Assembly: GCF_018613835.1 (NCBI RefSeq)
Contig: NZ_JAGGPM010000038.1
Span: forward strand, 1-45,622
Origin: Arthrobacter sp. ISL-5
Lineage (GTDB): Bacteria; Actinomycetota; Actinomycetes; Actinomycetales; Micrococcaceae
Length of the DNA stretch: 45,622 nt
Reading direction: 5' to 3'
A program made the translations under genes and the position numbers. The notes under the pieces are model-generated. The model had not been told where the DNA came from and did not search any database. It was given only the letters and a program-made list of their open reading frames with translations. Below are positions 31,418 to 39,681 of the stretch, piece after piece (position 1 is the stretch's first letter; every line of letters begins with the position of its first letter).

Positions 31418-32326
31418 CTAGTGGGGTGCCCTGCCCGCGGCCTTCCGAGCGTCTTTCTTCCGCTTGGTGACCTCAGGATGGTGTCTGGAGAGGGCTATCA
31501 CTCCCACGATAGCAAGGGATGCGGCCGTACCCATGGCAATCGCCAGGACGGCGTGGACATCCGGACGCAGCTCGCCGAGGATGGCGATGCCGATCGCGAT
31601 GCCCACAATTGGATCGATCACCGTCAGCCCGGCAATCACGAGGTCCGGCGGACCGGTGGAGTAGGCGCTCTGCACAAACCAGGATCCCAGGCCGCCGGCC
31701 GCTGCGATGGCAAGCACCGAGTACCACTGCACGTTCAGTAAGCCCAGGCCGTTCGGATCGAGGAGGTGCTTGCCAATGATCCGGGTCAGCACGGCCACGA
31801 AACCGAACAGAACGCCGGCGCCAAGAATGTAGATGAAGGCGCTCATGCGGTGCTTGAACATGGCCGCCAGGGTGCCGAAGATACTCACGGCCAGGGCAAG
31901 CAGCAGAACAATGGTGAGTTCGTCGTCGGAAGTGACGTGGTGGTTTTCCTGCGTAACGTTCACGGCAAGGAGGACGAACAGCGCGGAGCCCGTGACGCAC
32001 GCGGTGATCGCCACCACCGTGGCCCGGTTGATGCTCAACCCCTGGTCCTTGGCGTTCACCACAGTGGTGATCACCAGGGCGATTGCACCGATCGGCTGCA
32101 CGACCGTCAGCGGGGCCGAGACGAGGGCGACGGCGTTCATCGCCATGCCCATGCACAAGAGCAGGAGCCCGAAGACCCACCGGGGATTCCGCAGCAGGCG
32201 CAGGAATCCGTTGGAGCTGAGCGCCAGCCCGCCGGTATCGGCTTTGACGGCACTCCCCTGGCGCTGGGCCCCGAAGGCCAGGCAAAATGCGCCCAGCACC
32301 GCAAGGAAAACCGCAATCCATACCAT
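31418..32326 (-). CDS. DMT/EamA-like (NIPA-type) membrane transporter
   Basis: A 302-residue protein with about nine or ten helices and two similar halves (VSAPLTVVQPIGAIALVITT in the first, VIAGLTVIDPIVGIAIGIAI in the second), as in the drug/metabolite transporter superfamily; the V-P-I/D-P-I pattern recalls NIPA-like Mg2+ transporters. The C-terminus is Lys/Arg-rich. Substrate unknown. ATG 32326 shares one base with the stop of the preceding CDP-alcohol phosphatidyltransferase gene, so the two are coupled. Confidence 0.82.
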   Translation of the reverse strand: MVWIAVFLAVLGAFCLAFGAQRQGSAVKADTGGLALSSNGFLRLLRNPRWVFGLLLLCMGMAMNAVALVSAPLTVVQPIGAIALVITTVVNAKDQGLSINRATVVAITACVTGSALFVLLAVNVTQENHHVTSDDELTIVLLLALAVSIFGTLAAMFKHRMSAFIYILGAGVLFGFVAVLTRIIGKHLLDPNGLGLLNVQWYSVLAIAAAGGLGSWFVQSAYSTGPPDLVIAGLTVIDPIVGIAIGIAILGELRPDVHAVLAIAMGTAASLAIVGVIALSRHHPEVTKRKKDARKAAGRAPH

Positions 32327-32949
32327 CAGCCGTGCCCGCCGTCGTCGGCTTTTAGCGTTTTGCCCTTCCGGCGGATAGCCCAGAAATAGTTGTAGGCGGC
32401 CACCCAGTGGCCGATCAGCCCCAGGCCGAGCACGATCCAGGCCGCAACGAAGTAGGCATCGGCAAAGGGGATGGGAAGTTTCGAGAGCACCAGGAGCGGA
32501 GTTCCCAGCAGCAGCAGCCCGGTGCGGGCCTTGCCGACCATGCTGACCGGCAGATCCGGATGGCCGTGGAAATAGAACAGCGACATGGCGAGCAGCACGG
32601 CATCCGGCACCACCAGGGCGGCCAGGTACCACCACTGGACCACGCCGGCTATCACCAGCGTGACCGCCACCGATATCAGGGCCAGCCGATCGGCGATGGG
32701 GTCCATGACGCGGCCCAGCTTGGAGGCCTGGTTGAACCGGCGGGCGACGTACCCGTCCACCCAGTCGGTGCTGCCCATGATGGCCAGCACCAGCACGGCC
32801 AGTCCGTACTCCTTCTGGGAGAGCACGAGCCAGACGAAGAGCGGCACGCCCATGAAGCGCAGCACGGTGAGGAGGTTAGGGACAGTGCAGACCAGATCGC
32901 GGTCGACGTGCGGCTGGCCGGGGCGGGAACCAGCGCCGATGAACCTCAT
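32326..32949 (-). CDS. CDP-alcohol phosphatidyltransferase (PgsA-like)
   Basis: A 207-residue membrane enzyme. The whole CDP-OH-P motif is present: Asp62 in STDWVDG, then Asp65-Gly66, Ala69-Arg70, Gly79, Asp83 and Asp87. Around it are NLLTVLRFMGVPLF and five or so more helices. It swaps the CMP of CDP-diacylglycerol for an alcohol phosphate (glycerol-3-phosphate for phosphatidylglycerol, or another head group such as inositol phosphate). Start ATG 32949. It is transcribed with the DMT gene and probably the glycosyltransferase. Confidence 0.9.
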   Translation of the reverse strand: MRFIGAGSRPGQPHVDRDLVCTVPNLLTVLRFMGVPLFVWLVLSQKEYGLAVLVLAIMGSTDWVDGYVARRFNQASKLGRVMDPIADRLALISVAVTLVIAGVVQWWYLAALVVPDAVLLAMSLFYFHGHPDLPVSMVGKARTGLLLLGTPLLVLSKLPIPFADAYFVAAWIVLGLGLIGHWVAAYNYFWAIRRKGKTLKADDGGHG

Positions 32950-33004
32950 CCGGTCCCCCTCTCCATGGCGGGCGGCGTCTTCCTGTCAAAGTCCAGGGCG
33001 GCGC

Positions 33005-33886
33005 TCAGCTCTTGAACAGTTTGCGGAGCAGGGCGAGCAGGACGGCGGTGGATGCGGCGAGGGCGAGCAGCGGCTTCCACCGGGCTTCCAGCTGCCCCGG
33101 CAGGGAACCTGAGGCTTCTCCGGAGCGGGCCGATGACGAGAAGGACGCAAGCTTTTCGGCTGCCCGGTCCGTGCCTTCCCGCAGCCTGTCCTTGCCGTTG
33201 TCCAGGCGGTGCCGGGCAACGACGAGCAGGGCCTCGGCCTGGGGCTTGACGTCGAGTTCCTCGCCGAGTTCGTCACGGACGCCCTTGAGGTGCTCACGGC
33301 GCTGGTGCAGGCGGCGGCGCAGTTCGGGCTCGGTGGGGGCAGGCAGTTCAATCGCCTCGGCTTTTGCCTTGGCTTCCTTGTCTGCCTTCTCCTTGGCCTT
33401 GGCCGCCTCCTTGGCTTCCTTGGCCGCCTTGGCTTGCGGCGAGTTCGGGTCCAGCACGGCGGCGTCGAAGTCCGAGCCTTCCTTGGCGATTCCAAGATCG
33501 TGCTTGAGGCCGCGGATAGTGTCCTCCGGGACGAGGGGCATGGCCTTCTTGAACTTCCGGAGGCCGACGAGCCCGCCGATGAGGGCAATGAGCAGGAACA
33601 CGGCGCATACGAGCAGTGCCGCGAGCCAGGCCGGCATGATGGTGGCCAGTCCCATGATGGCGGCGACGATCAGCCCGGTCAGCAGGAACGCGGCGAACAC
33701 GGCGGCTACCCCGAAGAACGCTCCGGCAACGCCAAGCTGCTTGCCCTTGCGCTTGACCTCGACCTTGGCCAGGGCGATCTCGTCGTTGAGCTGGCGCGGG
33801 GCCAGTTGGAAGATGAGCTTCAACGTTTTTGGCAGCGCAGTAATACGCAATCCCTGGTTGGCCCGCCCGCTGTGACGCCCGCTCAT
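33005..33886 (-). CDS. phage-holin-family (DUF1469-like) membrane protein with Lys/Glu/Ala coiled region
   Basis: A 293-residue protein. The N-terminal amphipathic segment LAPRQLNDEIALAKVEVKRK is the mark of the actinobacterial holin-III/DUF1469 group. Helices lie at about 52-76 and 83-108, then a Lys/Ala/Glu-rich, probably alpha-helical stretch (151-180), a charged region, and a last short hydrophobic helix near the C-terminus (LLALAASTAVLLALLRKLF). Despite the family name such chromosomal proteins are not known to be phage holins; role unknown. The nearest genes are in different orientation or spaced, so it is likely monocistronic. Confidence 0.75.
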   Translation of the reverse strand: MSGRHSGRANQGLRITALPKTLKLIFQLAPRQLNDEIALAKVEVKRKGKQLGVAGAFFGVAAVFAAFLLTGLIVAAIMGLATIMPAWLAALLVCAVFLLIALIGGLVGLRKFKKAMPLVPEDTIRGLKHDLGIAKEGSDFDAAVLDPNSPQAKAAKEAKEAAKAKEKADKEAKAKAEAIELPAPTEPELRRRLHQRREHLKGVRDELGEELDVKPQAEALLVVARHRLDNGKDRLREGTDRAAEKLASFSSSARSGEASGSLPGQLEARWKPLLALAASTAVLLALLRKLFKS

Positions 33887-34067
33887 AGGTTCCGCCTAAC
33901 TGGTTCCATAGTCGATTCTTCCTCGGCTTCTCCGGGGCGGACTGTGGCTCAGCGCGTCCCCGTTGACAAAACTACCATTCAGGGTCAGCTACAACTTCTG
34001 GAAATACTTACCGGCGAGCCCTCCAACGCTGTAAAAGTATGATCTTTGCGCCCTAGGATTGGTCTCT

Positions 34068-35288
34068 GTGACCACCACCAACCCGGGCGATGCCCTGAGC
34101 CGCCGCCAGAAGTTCCTCTACATCCTCCTTCTGGGCGCCCTCACGGCCCTGGGTCCGTTCACCGTGGACCTCTATCTGCCTGCCTTCCCCGCGCTGGAGG
34201 CGAGCCTGGGCGTCTCGGAGGCCGCCGTCCAGCTGACCCTGACCGGCACAACGCTCGGCTTTGCGCTGGGGCAGCTGGTGGTCGGGCCGTTCAGCGACAA
34301 GTTCGGCCGGAGGATGCCCCTCATCCTGGCGACTGCCGTGCACATCGCCGCCTCGGTTGGTGCCGCGCTCTCCACGGACATTGCCACGCTGGGCCTGTTC
34401 CGTGTCCTGATGGGCATTGGCGCAGCCGGCGGCGGCGTCGTGGCGATGGCCATGGTGCGCGACCTGTTCAGCGGCTACGCCATGGTCCGGATGTTCTCAC
34501 GCATGGCACTCGTCAACGGCCTTGCCCCCATCCTGGCGCCCGTCATCGGCTCGCAGCTGCTCCTGGTCATGCCGTGGCCCGGCATCTTCGTGTTCCTGGC
34601 GTGCTACGGCACGCTGGTCATCGTTGCCGCGATGTTCCTGGTCCGCGAGACACTGCCGCGTGAGAAGCGCGGCCAGTCGGGCCTGACCGCCCGGCAGCGG
34701 TACCGTGCGCTCTTCTCCGACCGGATCTTCGTTGGCCTCCTGATGCTCGGCGGCATGAACTTCGCCGGGCTGTTCACGTACCTCTCCGCGTCGCCGTTCC
34801 TGTTCCAGGACATCTACGGATTCACTCCGCAGCAGTACGGCCTGCTGTTCGGTATCAACTCACTGGGCATCGTGGCCGGAGTCCAGACCAGCTCCAGGCT
34901 CATCCGGCGGGTGCCTCCGCAATGGATCCTTGCCGGCTCCACCGCCTGGATGTTCCTGATGGCTGCCCTGATCGTCATCTTCGACCAGCTGGGATTCGGG
35001 CTCTGGGGCGTGATGGTGCCGCTGTGGTTCTACATCCTCGGCACGGGCTTCACCTTCCCGAGCGTGCAGGTCCTGGCACTGTCCAGCCACGGCGCGCAGG
35101 CCGGCACTGCGGCGTCTCTGCTGGGCGCCTCCACCTTCATGATGGCCGGACTCATCTCGCCCGTGGTGGGCTGGCTGGGCGGCAGCTCCGCCACTCCCAT
35201 GGGCGCCGTCCAGGCCTGCTGCATCTTCCTCGCCGCCGCAGCCCTGTGGCTCGTGGTCAGGCCCCGGACCGTCCCGTCCATCCACTAA
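34068..35288 (+). CDS. Bcr/CflA-type MFS drug exporter
   Basis: A 406-residue, 12-helix major facilitator. LGPFTVDLYLPAFPALEASL is the helix 1 signature of the Bcr/CflA subgroup, and VVGPFSDKFGRRMPLI is the MFS motif A. Members export bicyclomycin, chloramphenicol, sulfonamides or other small molecules. GTG at 34068 is chosen because AGGA lies nine bases upstream; an earlier TTG at 34059 is not well placed. Monocistronic; the next gene is 34 bp downstream. Confidence 0.88.
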   Translation: MTTTNPGDALSRRQKFLYILLLGALTALGPFTVDLYLPAFPALEASLGVSEAAVQLTLTGTTLGFALGQLVVGPFSDKFGRRMPLILATAVHIAASVGAALSTDIATLGLFRVLMGIGAAGGGVVAMAMVRDLFSGYAMVRMFSRMALVNGLAPILAPVIGSQLLLVMPWPGIFVFLACYGTLVIVAAMFLVRETLPREKRGQSGLTARQRYRALFSDRIFVGLLMLGGMNFAGLFTYLSASPFLFQDIYGFTPQQYGLLFGINSLGIVAGVQTSSRLIRRVPPQWILAGSTAWMFLMAALIVIFDQLGFGLWGVMVPLWFYILGTGFTFPSVQVLALSSHGAQAGTAASLLGASTFMMAGLISPVVGWLGGSSATPMGAVQACCIFLAAAALWLVVRPRTVPSIH

Positions 35289-35322
35289 GCCCCTGGTTGC
35301 ACCCAGCCAGTAGGCTGGCAGC

Positions 35323-35502
35323 ATGAGTCGCAAACCCCACCGCAACCGCCGCGGGCTGTTCGTTGGAGCGGTCCTCGGAGCGGTGGCAGGATACTTCGCA
35401 GGCAGGTCACTGGGGAACCCTGCGATGGGCATCATCCTCGGTGCCGTGGCGGGTTCGGCCCTGCTGTACCGCCTCAATCCGGGACCGTGGAACCGGCCCT
35501 GA
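35323..35502 (+). CDS. 59-residue small membrane protein
   Basis: A small reading frame: a basic start (MSRKPHRNRRG) followed by two glycine-rich hydrophobic stretches (LFVGAVLGAVAGYFAGRSL and AMGIILGAVAGSALLYRL) with GxxxG/AxxxG zipper spacing, ending in NPGPWNRP. This looks like a two-helix membrane protein. Codon use matches the neighbours. The Shine-Dalgarno (TAGGCTGG) is moderate. Function unknown. Confidence 0.65.
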   Translation: MSRKPHRNRRGLFVGAVLGAVAGYFAGRSLGNPAMGIILGAVAGSALLYRLNPGPWNRP

Positions 35503-35555
35503 GAACGGCTGCCCCCATCTGTTCGCCGCGGCCCCGTACACGATAAAGTTGATAC

Positions 35556-35963
35556 GTGCCCCACTGGCAGGATCATCCTCCACTTCCGGCCACGTGGCAG
35601 CGGTGCGACACCGGCATACTGCCGTTGTGGTGGGACCGGCTGTGCACACAGACCAGTGCGCAGTCGGCAGCTCTCTATGCGGCGGGACTTTTCACTGAAG
35701 ACCGACGGCGGCCCATAGCCCAGTGGTACAACCCGGCGTTCAATGCGGCACTCCTGGTGGCGCCCGAAACGTCCCCGGAATGGCCGGTGCAGCGCTTCGG
35801 CATCTTCTATGCCCCGCCCGACGGCGGGTTCACCCGCGTCCATTCCTCACCGCACGAATGGCATCCCCGGGAGCCCCGGAAGTCGCCCACCGAACGGGAG
35901 GCCTTCGACGGGGCCGTGGCCGAGGCCGAGAGGTTCCTCCAGGTGGAGATGGACTTCGTCTGA
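35556..35963 (+). CDS. hypothetical 135-residue protein
   Basis: No family recognised. The protein is rich in Trp, Pro and Arg, with WYNPAFNAALLVAP and FGIFYAPPDGG in the middle and an acidic C-terminal helix (EAFDGAVAEAERFLQVEMDF). It has no signal or membrane segment. The GTG start at 35556 has no Shine-Dalgarno; GATAAA ten bases upstream could be a -10, making a leaderless transcript plausible. High-GC codon use supports real coding. It ends before a terminator shared with the tRNA-Asn copy. Confidence 0.7.
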   Translation: MPHWQDHPPLPATWQRCDTGILPLWWDRLCTQTSAQSAALYAAGLFTEDRRRPIAQWYNPAFNAALLVAPETSPEWPVQRFGIFYAPPDGGFTRVHSSPHEWHPREPRKSPTEREAFDGAVAEAERFLQVEMDFV

Positions 35964-36011
35964 GCCCGCTCGGCACGAACGTTCCGAGCCTGCAATCACT
36001 GCTGCAAAGAC

Positions 36012-36046
36012 AACAGCCCCCGGCCTCTAAGAGGCCGGGGGCTGTT
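36012..36046. terminator. bidirectional terminator between the hypothetical gene and tRNA-Asn
   Basis: AACAGCCCCCGGCCTC, loop TAA, and its exact complement make a 16-base perfect stem. It can end the rightward hypothetical gene and the leftward tRNA-Asn copy 1. Confidence 0.85.
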
Positions 36047-36051
36047 ACTTG

Positions 36052-36124
36052 CTCCTCCTGCTGGACTTGAACCAGCAACCCTTCGATTAACAGTCGAATG
36101 CTCTGCCAATTGAGCTAAGGAGGA
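36052..36124 (-). tRNA. tRNA-Asn (GTT), copy 1
   Basis: A 73-base cloverleaf with acceptor TCCTCCT/AGGAGGA, anticodon loop CTGTTAA (GTT), T arm GCTGG-TTCAAGT-CCAGC and discriminator G. CCA is not encoded. Identical in sequence to the copy 198 bp to the right. Confidence 0.97.
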
Positions 36125-36212
36125 ATGAAGCAGGTATGACATTAGCAAAGGTTTTGCCGCTATGGGAAATCGGCGGCACGGCGGCACGAAATACCCCGCC
36201 AGGGTATAAAAA

Positions 36213-36244
36213 AGTCCCCGTTCCGGAAGCCCGGAACGGGGACT
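36213..36244 (-). terminator. terminator after tRNA-Asn copy 2
   Basis: On the bottom strand AGTCCCCGTTCCGG, loop GCTT, and the exact complement are followed by TTTTTT. Sits a few bases past the tRNA 3' end. Its sequence differs from the hairpin after copy 1. Confidence 0.92.
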
Positions 36245-36249
36245 GAGCG

Positions 36250-36322
36250 CTCCTCCTGCTGGACTTGAACCAGCAACCCTTCGATTAACAGTCGAATGCT
36301 CTGCCAATTGAGCTAAGGAGGA
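36250..36322 (-). tRNA. tRNA-Asn (GTT), copy 2
   Basis: Same 73 bases as copy 1, with its own terminator and with about 50 bases of similar upstream DNA (ATGAAGC...TAGCAAAG...GAAATCGGCG). Lies 88 bp downstream of dnaG on the same strand. Confidence 0.97.
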
Positions 36323-36410
36323 ATGAAGCGGATATAAGCCTAGCAAAGACCCTGCCGGGAAACGAAATCGGCGCTTGGACGGGCCACCACGCGCTGAACC
36401 GCCAGGGGGT

Positions 36411-38300
36411 TCAGGCGTCGGAACGCAGCGATCTGCGTTCCATTTCCAGCATCATCAGTTCGCGGTTCAGCCGCTGGAACTCCTCCGGATGGGCGGAGGC
36501 ATCCAGCCGCTGCAGCTGCCCCATCTTCTCCGCCTTCACGCGGGTGATCTGCAGCTCGAAGAGCCTGGCCAGGATGTCCCGGCAGTACTTCTGCACGCCC
36601 TCGGCCGTGTTGGCCGGCAGCGGAACCACGGCAAGCTCGGACACCAGCGACTGCAGCGGTTCCGGAACCTCCTGGCGCAGCTTCTCCACCCACTGCACGG
36701 GGTCGCCGATGAAGCCGTGCCCCGTGGCACGGATGGCATCGTGGATGGCCTGATAGGCGGGGGTGGCGAACCGGACGGCCGCAAACCGCTCCCAGATGCC
36801 GCCGCCCAGCATCGCCGGCTCCTGGAGGGCCACCTCCAGCGCCTGGCGCTCCATGGACGCGACCGGGTCCCGCGGGTCGGGACGGTTGAAGGACGGGAGG
36901 ACGCCCGACGCCGGGAGCGCGGCCACGCCAACGGCAGAGTTCTGGGCAGAGTTCTGCGCAGGGCCCTGCGCGCCGCGCTTGGCGGCGGCGGCAACAGCGC
37001 CGCCCACTTCCTCGATGGACATGCCCAGCCATCCGGCCAGTTCCCGCGTGTACGCCGGCCGGATGCCGGCGTCGCGGATCTGGGCCACCACCGGCGCGGA
37101 TTCCCGCAGCGCGGCCACGCGGCCCTCCACGGTGTCCAGGTTGTGCCGCTTCAGGGCCGCCCGGATAGCGAATTCAAAGAGCGGCCGGCGCGTCCCGATC
37201 AGCTCGCGCACAGCGGCGTCTCCCCGCGTCTGGCGCAGATCGCAGGGGTCCGCGCCGCTCGGCTCCACGGCAACGTACGTCTGGGCGACGAATCGCTGGT
37301 CCTCTTCGAAGGCCCGCAGGGCCGCCTTCTGGCCGGCGGCGTCGCCGTCGAATGTGAAGATGACCTCTCCCCCGGTGCCGTCGTCGGACAGCAGCCGGCG
37401 GGCGATCTTGATGTGGTCGGCGCCGAACGCGGTGCCGCAGGTGGCCACCGCCGTCGGGATTCCCGCGAGGTGGCAGGCCATGACGTCGGTGTAGCCCTCC
37501 ACCACCACCAGCTGGCGCTCCTTGGCGATGCTTCGCTTGGCGAGGTCGATGCCGTAGAGCACCTGGGACTTCTTGTAGAGGGTGGTTTCCGGGGTGTTGA
37601 GGTACTTGGGGCCTTGGTCGTCCTCGTACAGCTTGCGCGCGCCGAAGCCGATGGTGTCCCCGGCGATGTCGCGGATGGGCCAGATGAGGCGGCCGCGGAA
37701 CCGGTCGTAGATCCCCCTGTTGCCCTCGGAAAACATCCCGGTCAGTTTGAGCTCCTGATCGGTAAAGCCGCGGCCGCGGAGGTGCTTGAGCAGCGCGTCC
37801 CAGCCCTGCGGCGCGTAGCCGACGCCGAACTGCTCCGCCGCTGCACGGTCGAATCCCCGGAGCTGCAGGAACTTCCGGCCTTCCGCGGCGCCCTGGGTCA
37901 GCAACTGCGCACGGAAGAATTCATCGGCCACCTTGTGGGCGTCCAGGAGCCGCTGGCGCTTGCCCACTTCCTCCCGGTTGGGCCCGGTGCCGCCGTCCTC
38001 GTAGCGCAGTTCGTAGCCGATCCGGGCGGCGAGCTTCTCCACGGCTTCGTGGAAGGAGGTGTGGTCCAGCTTCTGCACGAATGCGATGACATCGCCGTCC
38101 TCGCCGCAGCCGAAGCAGTGGTAGCGCCCCACCTGGGGGCGGACGGTGAACGACGGCGAGCGCTCGTCGTGGAAGGGGCACAGGCCCTTGAATGAACCCA
38201 GCCCGGCACTCTTGAGCGTGACGTACCCGTCGACTACTTCCTTGATGTCCGTGCGCTGGCGTACTTCGTCAATATCTTCGCGTTTGATCAGGCCGGCCAC
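36411..38300 (-). CDS. dnaG: DNA primase
   Basis: A 629-residue primase. The N-terminal zinc ribbon has Cys41-Pro-Phe-His44 and Cys62-x2-Cys65 (CHC2 type). The Toprim core has VVVEGYTDVMACHLAGI and the metal-binding TFDGDAAGQKA. The C-terminal part is the DnaB-binding/helicase-interaction region. It lays RNA primers at the replication fork. Start is GTG at 38300. dgt lies 52 bp upstream and dusB before that, a conserved actinobacterial order. Confidence 0.97.
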   Translation of the reverse strand: MAGLIKREDIDEVRQRTDIKEVVDGYVTLKSAGLGSFKGLCPFHDERSPSFTVRPQVGRYHCFGCGEDGDVIAFVQKLDHTSFHEAVEKLAARIGYELRYEDGGTGPNREEVGKRQRLLDAHKVADEFFRAQLLTQGAAEGRKFLQLRGFDRAAAEQFGVGYAPQGWDALLKHLRGRGFTDQELKLTGMFSEGNRGIYDRFRGRLIWPIRDIAGDTIGFGARKLYEDDQGPKYLNTPETTLYKKSQVLYGIDLAKRSIAKERQLVVVEGYTDVMACHLAGIPTAVATCGTAFGADHIKIARRLLSDDGTGGEVIFTFDGDAAGQKAALRAFEEDQRFVAQTYVAVEPSGADPCDLRQTRGDAAVRELIGTRRPLFEFAIRAALKRHNLDTVEGRVAALRESAPVVAQIRDAGIRPAYTRELAGWLGMSIEEVGGAVAAAAKRGAQGPAQNSAQNSAVGVAALPASGVLPSFNRPDPRDPVASMERQALEVALQEPAMLGGGIWERFAAVRFATPAYQAIHDAIRATGHGFIGDPVQWVEKLRQEVPEPLQSLVSELAVVPLPANTAEGVQKYCRDILARLFELQITRVKAEKMGQLQRLDASAHPEEFQRLNRELMMLEMERRSLRSDA

Positions 38301-38352
38301 GAAGCCATCCTAGTCCCGGGGGCGGACAACGAAGAGCAGACTATGGCCTCCA

Positions 38353-39681
38353 TCACCACAGGGACGGCAGGCTGCCGACCAGCCGTTCGTACATGGCCAG
38401 CGCTGAGCCGTCCGTCAGCGAGGCCACCTGGTCGATGACCACGCGGAGCCGGGCGCCGTCGTCGGCGGCATCCCTCCAGTCGGCGGCGAACATCGGTTCC
38501 AGGTGGCGGTCGCCGGAGGCGTTCAGGGACGTCACGAGCGCGTGCAGGACCTCACGCTGGCGCTCGTAGATGGGCTGGCGGTGGTCCGTGGTCATCACGA
38601 ACGTGGTGGCCAGGCCCTTCATCACGGCGATTTCCATCACGGTCTCGTCCGGGACCATGAGTTCGGCCCGGTAGCGTGTCAGGTTTTCTGGACCGTAGAC
38701 GGCGCGTGTGGTCTCCAGCGCACTCTGGCAGAACCGGCCGATCAGCTGGCTGGTCATGTCCTTCAGGGCCGCCATGGACTTGCGGCTGCCGTCGGCCTCG
38801 CGCACCCAGACGTCCGTGGCCTCCAGCCGGGCGAGGGCGGCGTCGATGGCCGCGGGATCGTTGTGGGGCAAGTACCACTGCTTGGCGTAGCCCACCACGC
38901 GGGCCCGGTGGTCCGGGTTGTCCATCCAGCGCAGCTGGAAATGGCCGGCGACAATGGCGTCCTCGACGTCGTGGACAGAGTAGGAAATGTCGTCCGCAAG
39001 GTCCATGACCTGGGCCTCCAGGCACGACCGCCGCTCCGGCGCCCCCTGCCTGATCCAGTTGAAGATGGGCAGATCGTCCTCGTAGGCACCGAACTTGCTG
39101 GTGCGCTGGCCGTGGATCACCGGGGCGTCGAGGGCGGACCAGGGGTACTTTGCCGCCGCATCGAGGCTCGCGCGCGTCAGGTTCAGGCCGGCCGGCCTGC
39201 CCTCCGTGTCCAGGACCTTCGGCTCGAGCCGCGTGAGCAGCCTGAGCGTCTGCGCGTTGCCTTCGAAGCCGCCGATTGCGTGCGCCATCTCGTTCAGCGC
39301 CGACTCGCCGTTATGGCCGAACGGCGGGTGCCCGAGGTCGTGGCTGAGGCAGGCGGTGTCCACTACATCGGGGTCGCAGCCCAGGGCACGTCCGAGCTCA
39401 CGGCCCACCTGCGCCACCTCAAGGCTGTGCGTCAGCCGGGTGCGGACGAAGTCGTCCGTGTCCGGCGCCACCACCTGGGTCTTGGCACCGAGCCGGCGCA
39501 GGGCCGAGGAGTGCAGCACGCGCGCGCGGTCACGCTCAAAATCGGACCGGTACGTGTTTTTGGGCGGTTCCTCCACCCAGCGGGCGGAGTCGTGCGGCCC
39601 GTAGCCCGGCAGGGACTGGGACGGCCCCCGGGCGGGGACTAGCTGGCTCTCGGCGAGCTGGCTTTCACCCACCGGACACAT
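38353..39681 (-). CDS. dgt: deoxyguanosine triphosphate triphosphohydrolase-like HD protein
   Basis: A 442-residue HD-domain dNTPase. The metal site is visible in RTRLTHSLEVA (His85), CLSHDLGHPPFGHNGE (His114-Asp115), and a later Asp in DLADDISYSVHDVEDAI. It removes triphosphate from dNTPs, probably preferring dGTP. The first 35 residues are not conserved and include a small repeat (ESQLAESQL). ATG 39681 overlaps the dusB stop by 17 bp; a GTG at 39672 is an alternative start. In one operon with dusB and dnaG. Confidence 0.93.
   Translation of the reverse strand: MCPVGESQLAESQLVPARGPSQSLPGYGPHDSARWVEEPPKNTYRSDFERDRARVLHSSALRRLGAKTQVVAPDTDDFVRTRLTHSLEVAQVGRELGRALGCDPDVVDTACLSHDLGHPPFGHNGESALNEMAHAIGGFEGNAQTLRLLTRLEPKVLDTEGRPAGLNLTRASLDAAAKYPWSALDAPVIHGQRTSKFGAYEDDLPIFNWIRQGAPERRSCLEAQVMDLADDISYSVHDVEDAIVAGHFQLRWMDNPDHRARVVGYAKQWYLPHNDPAAIDAALARLEATDVWVREADGSRKSMAALKDMTSQLIGRFCQSALETTRAVYGPENLTRYRAELMVPDETVMEIAVMKGLATTFVMTTDHRQPIYERQREVLHALVTSLNASGDRHLEPMFAADWRDAADDGARLRVVIDQVASLTDGSALAMYERLVGSLPSLW

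Noticed and set aside
33005..33886. Holin-like gene as evidence of a prophage
   Set aside because: No lysin, structural or integrase genes nearby; the family is common as an ordinary chromosomal membrane protein in actinobacteria.
33963..33968. TTGACA as a -35 for the MFS gene
   Set aside because: No acceptable -10 at 16-18 bp; not strong enough to list.
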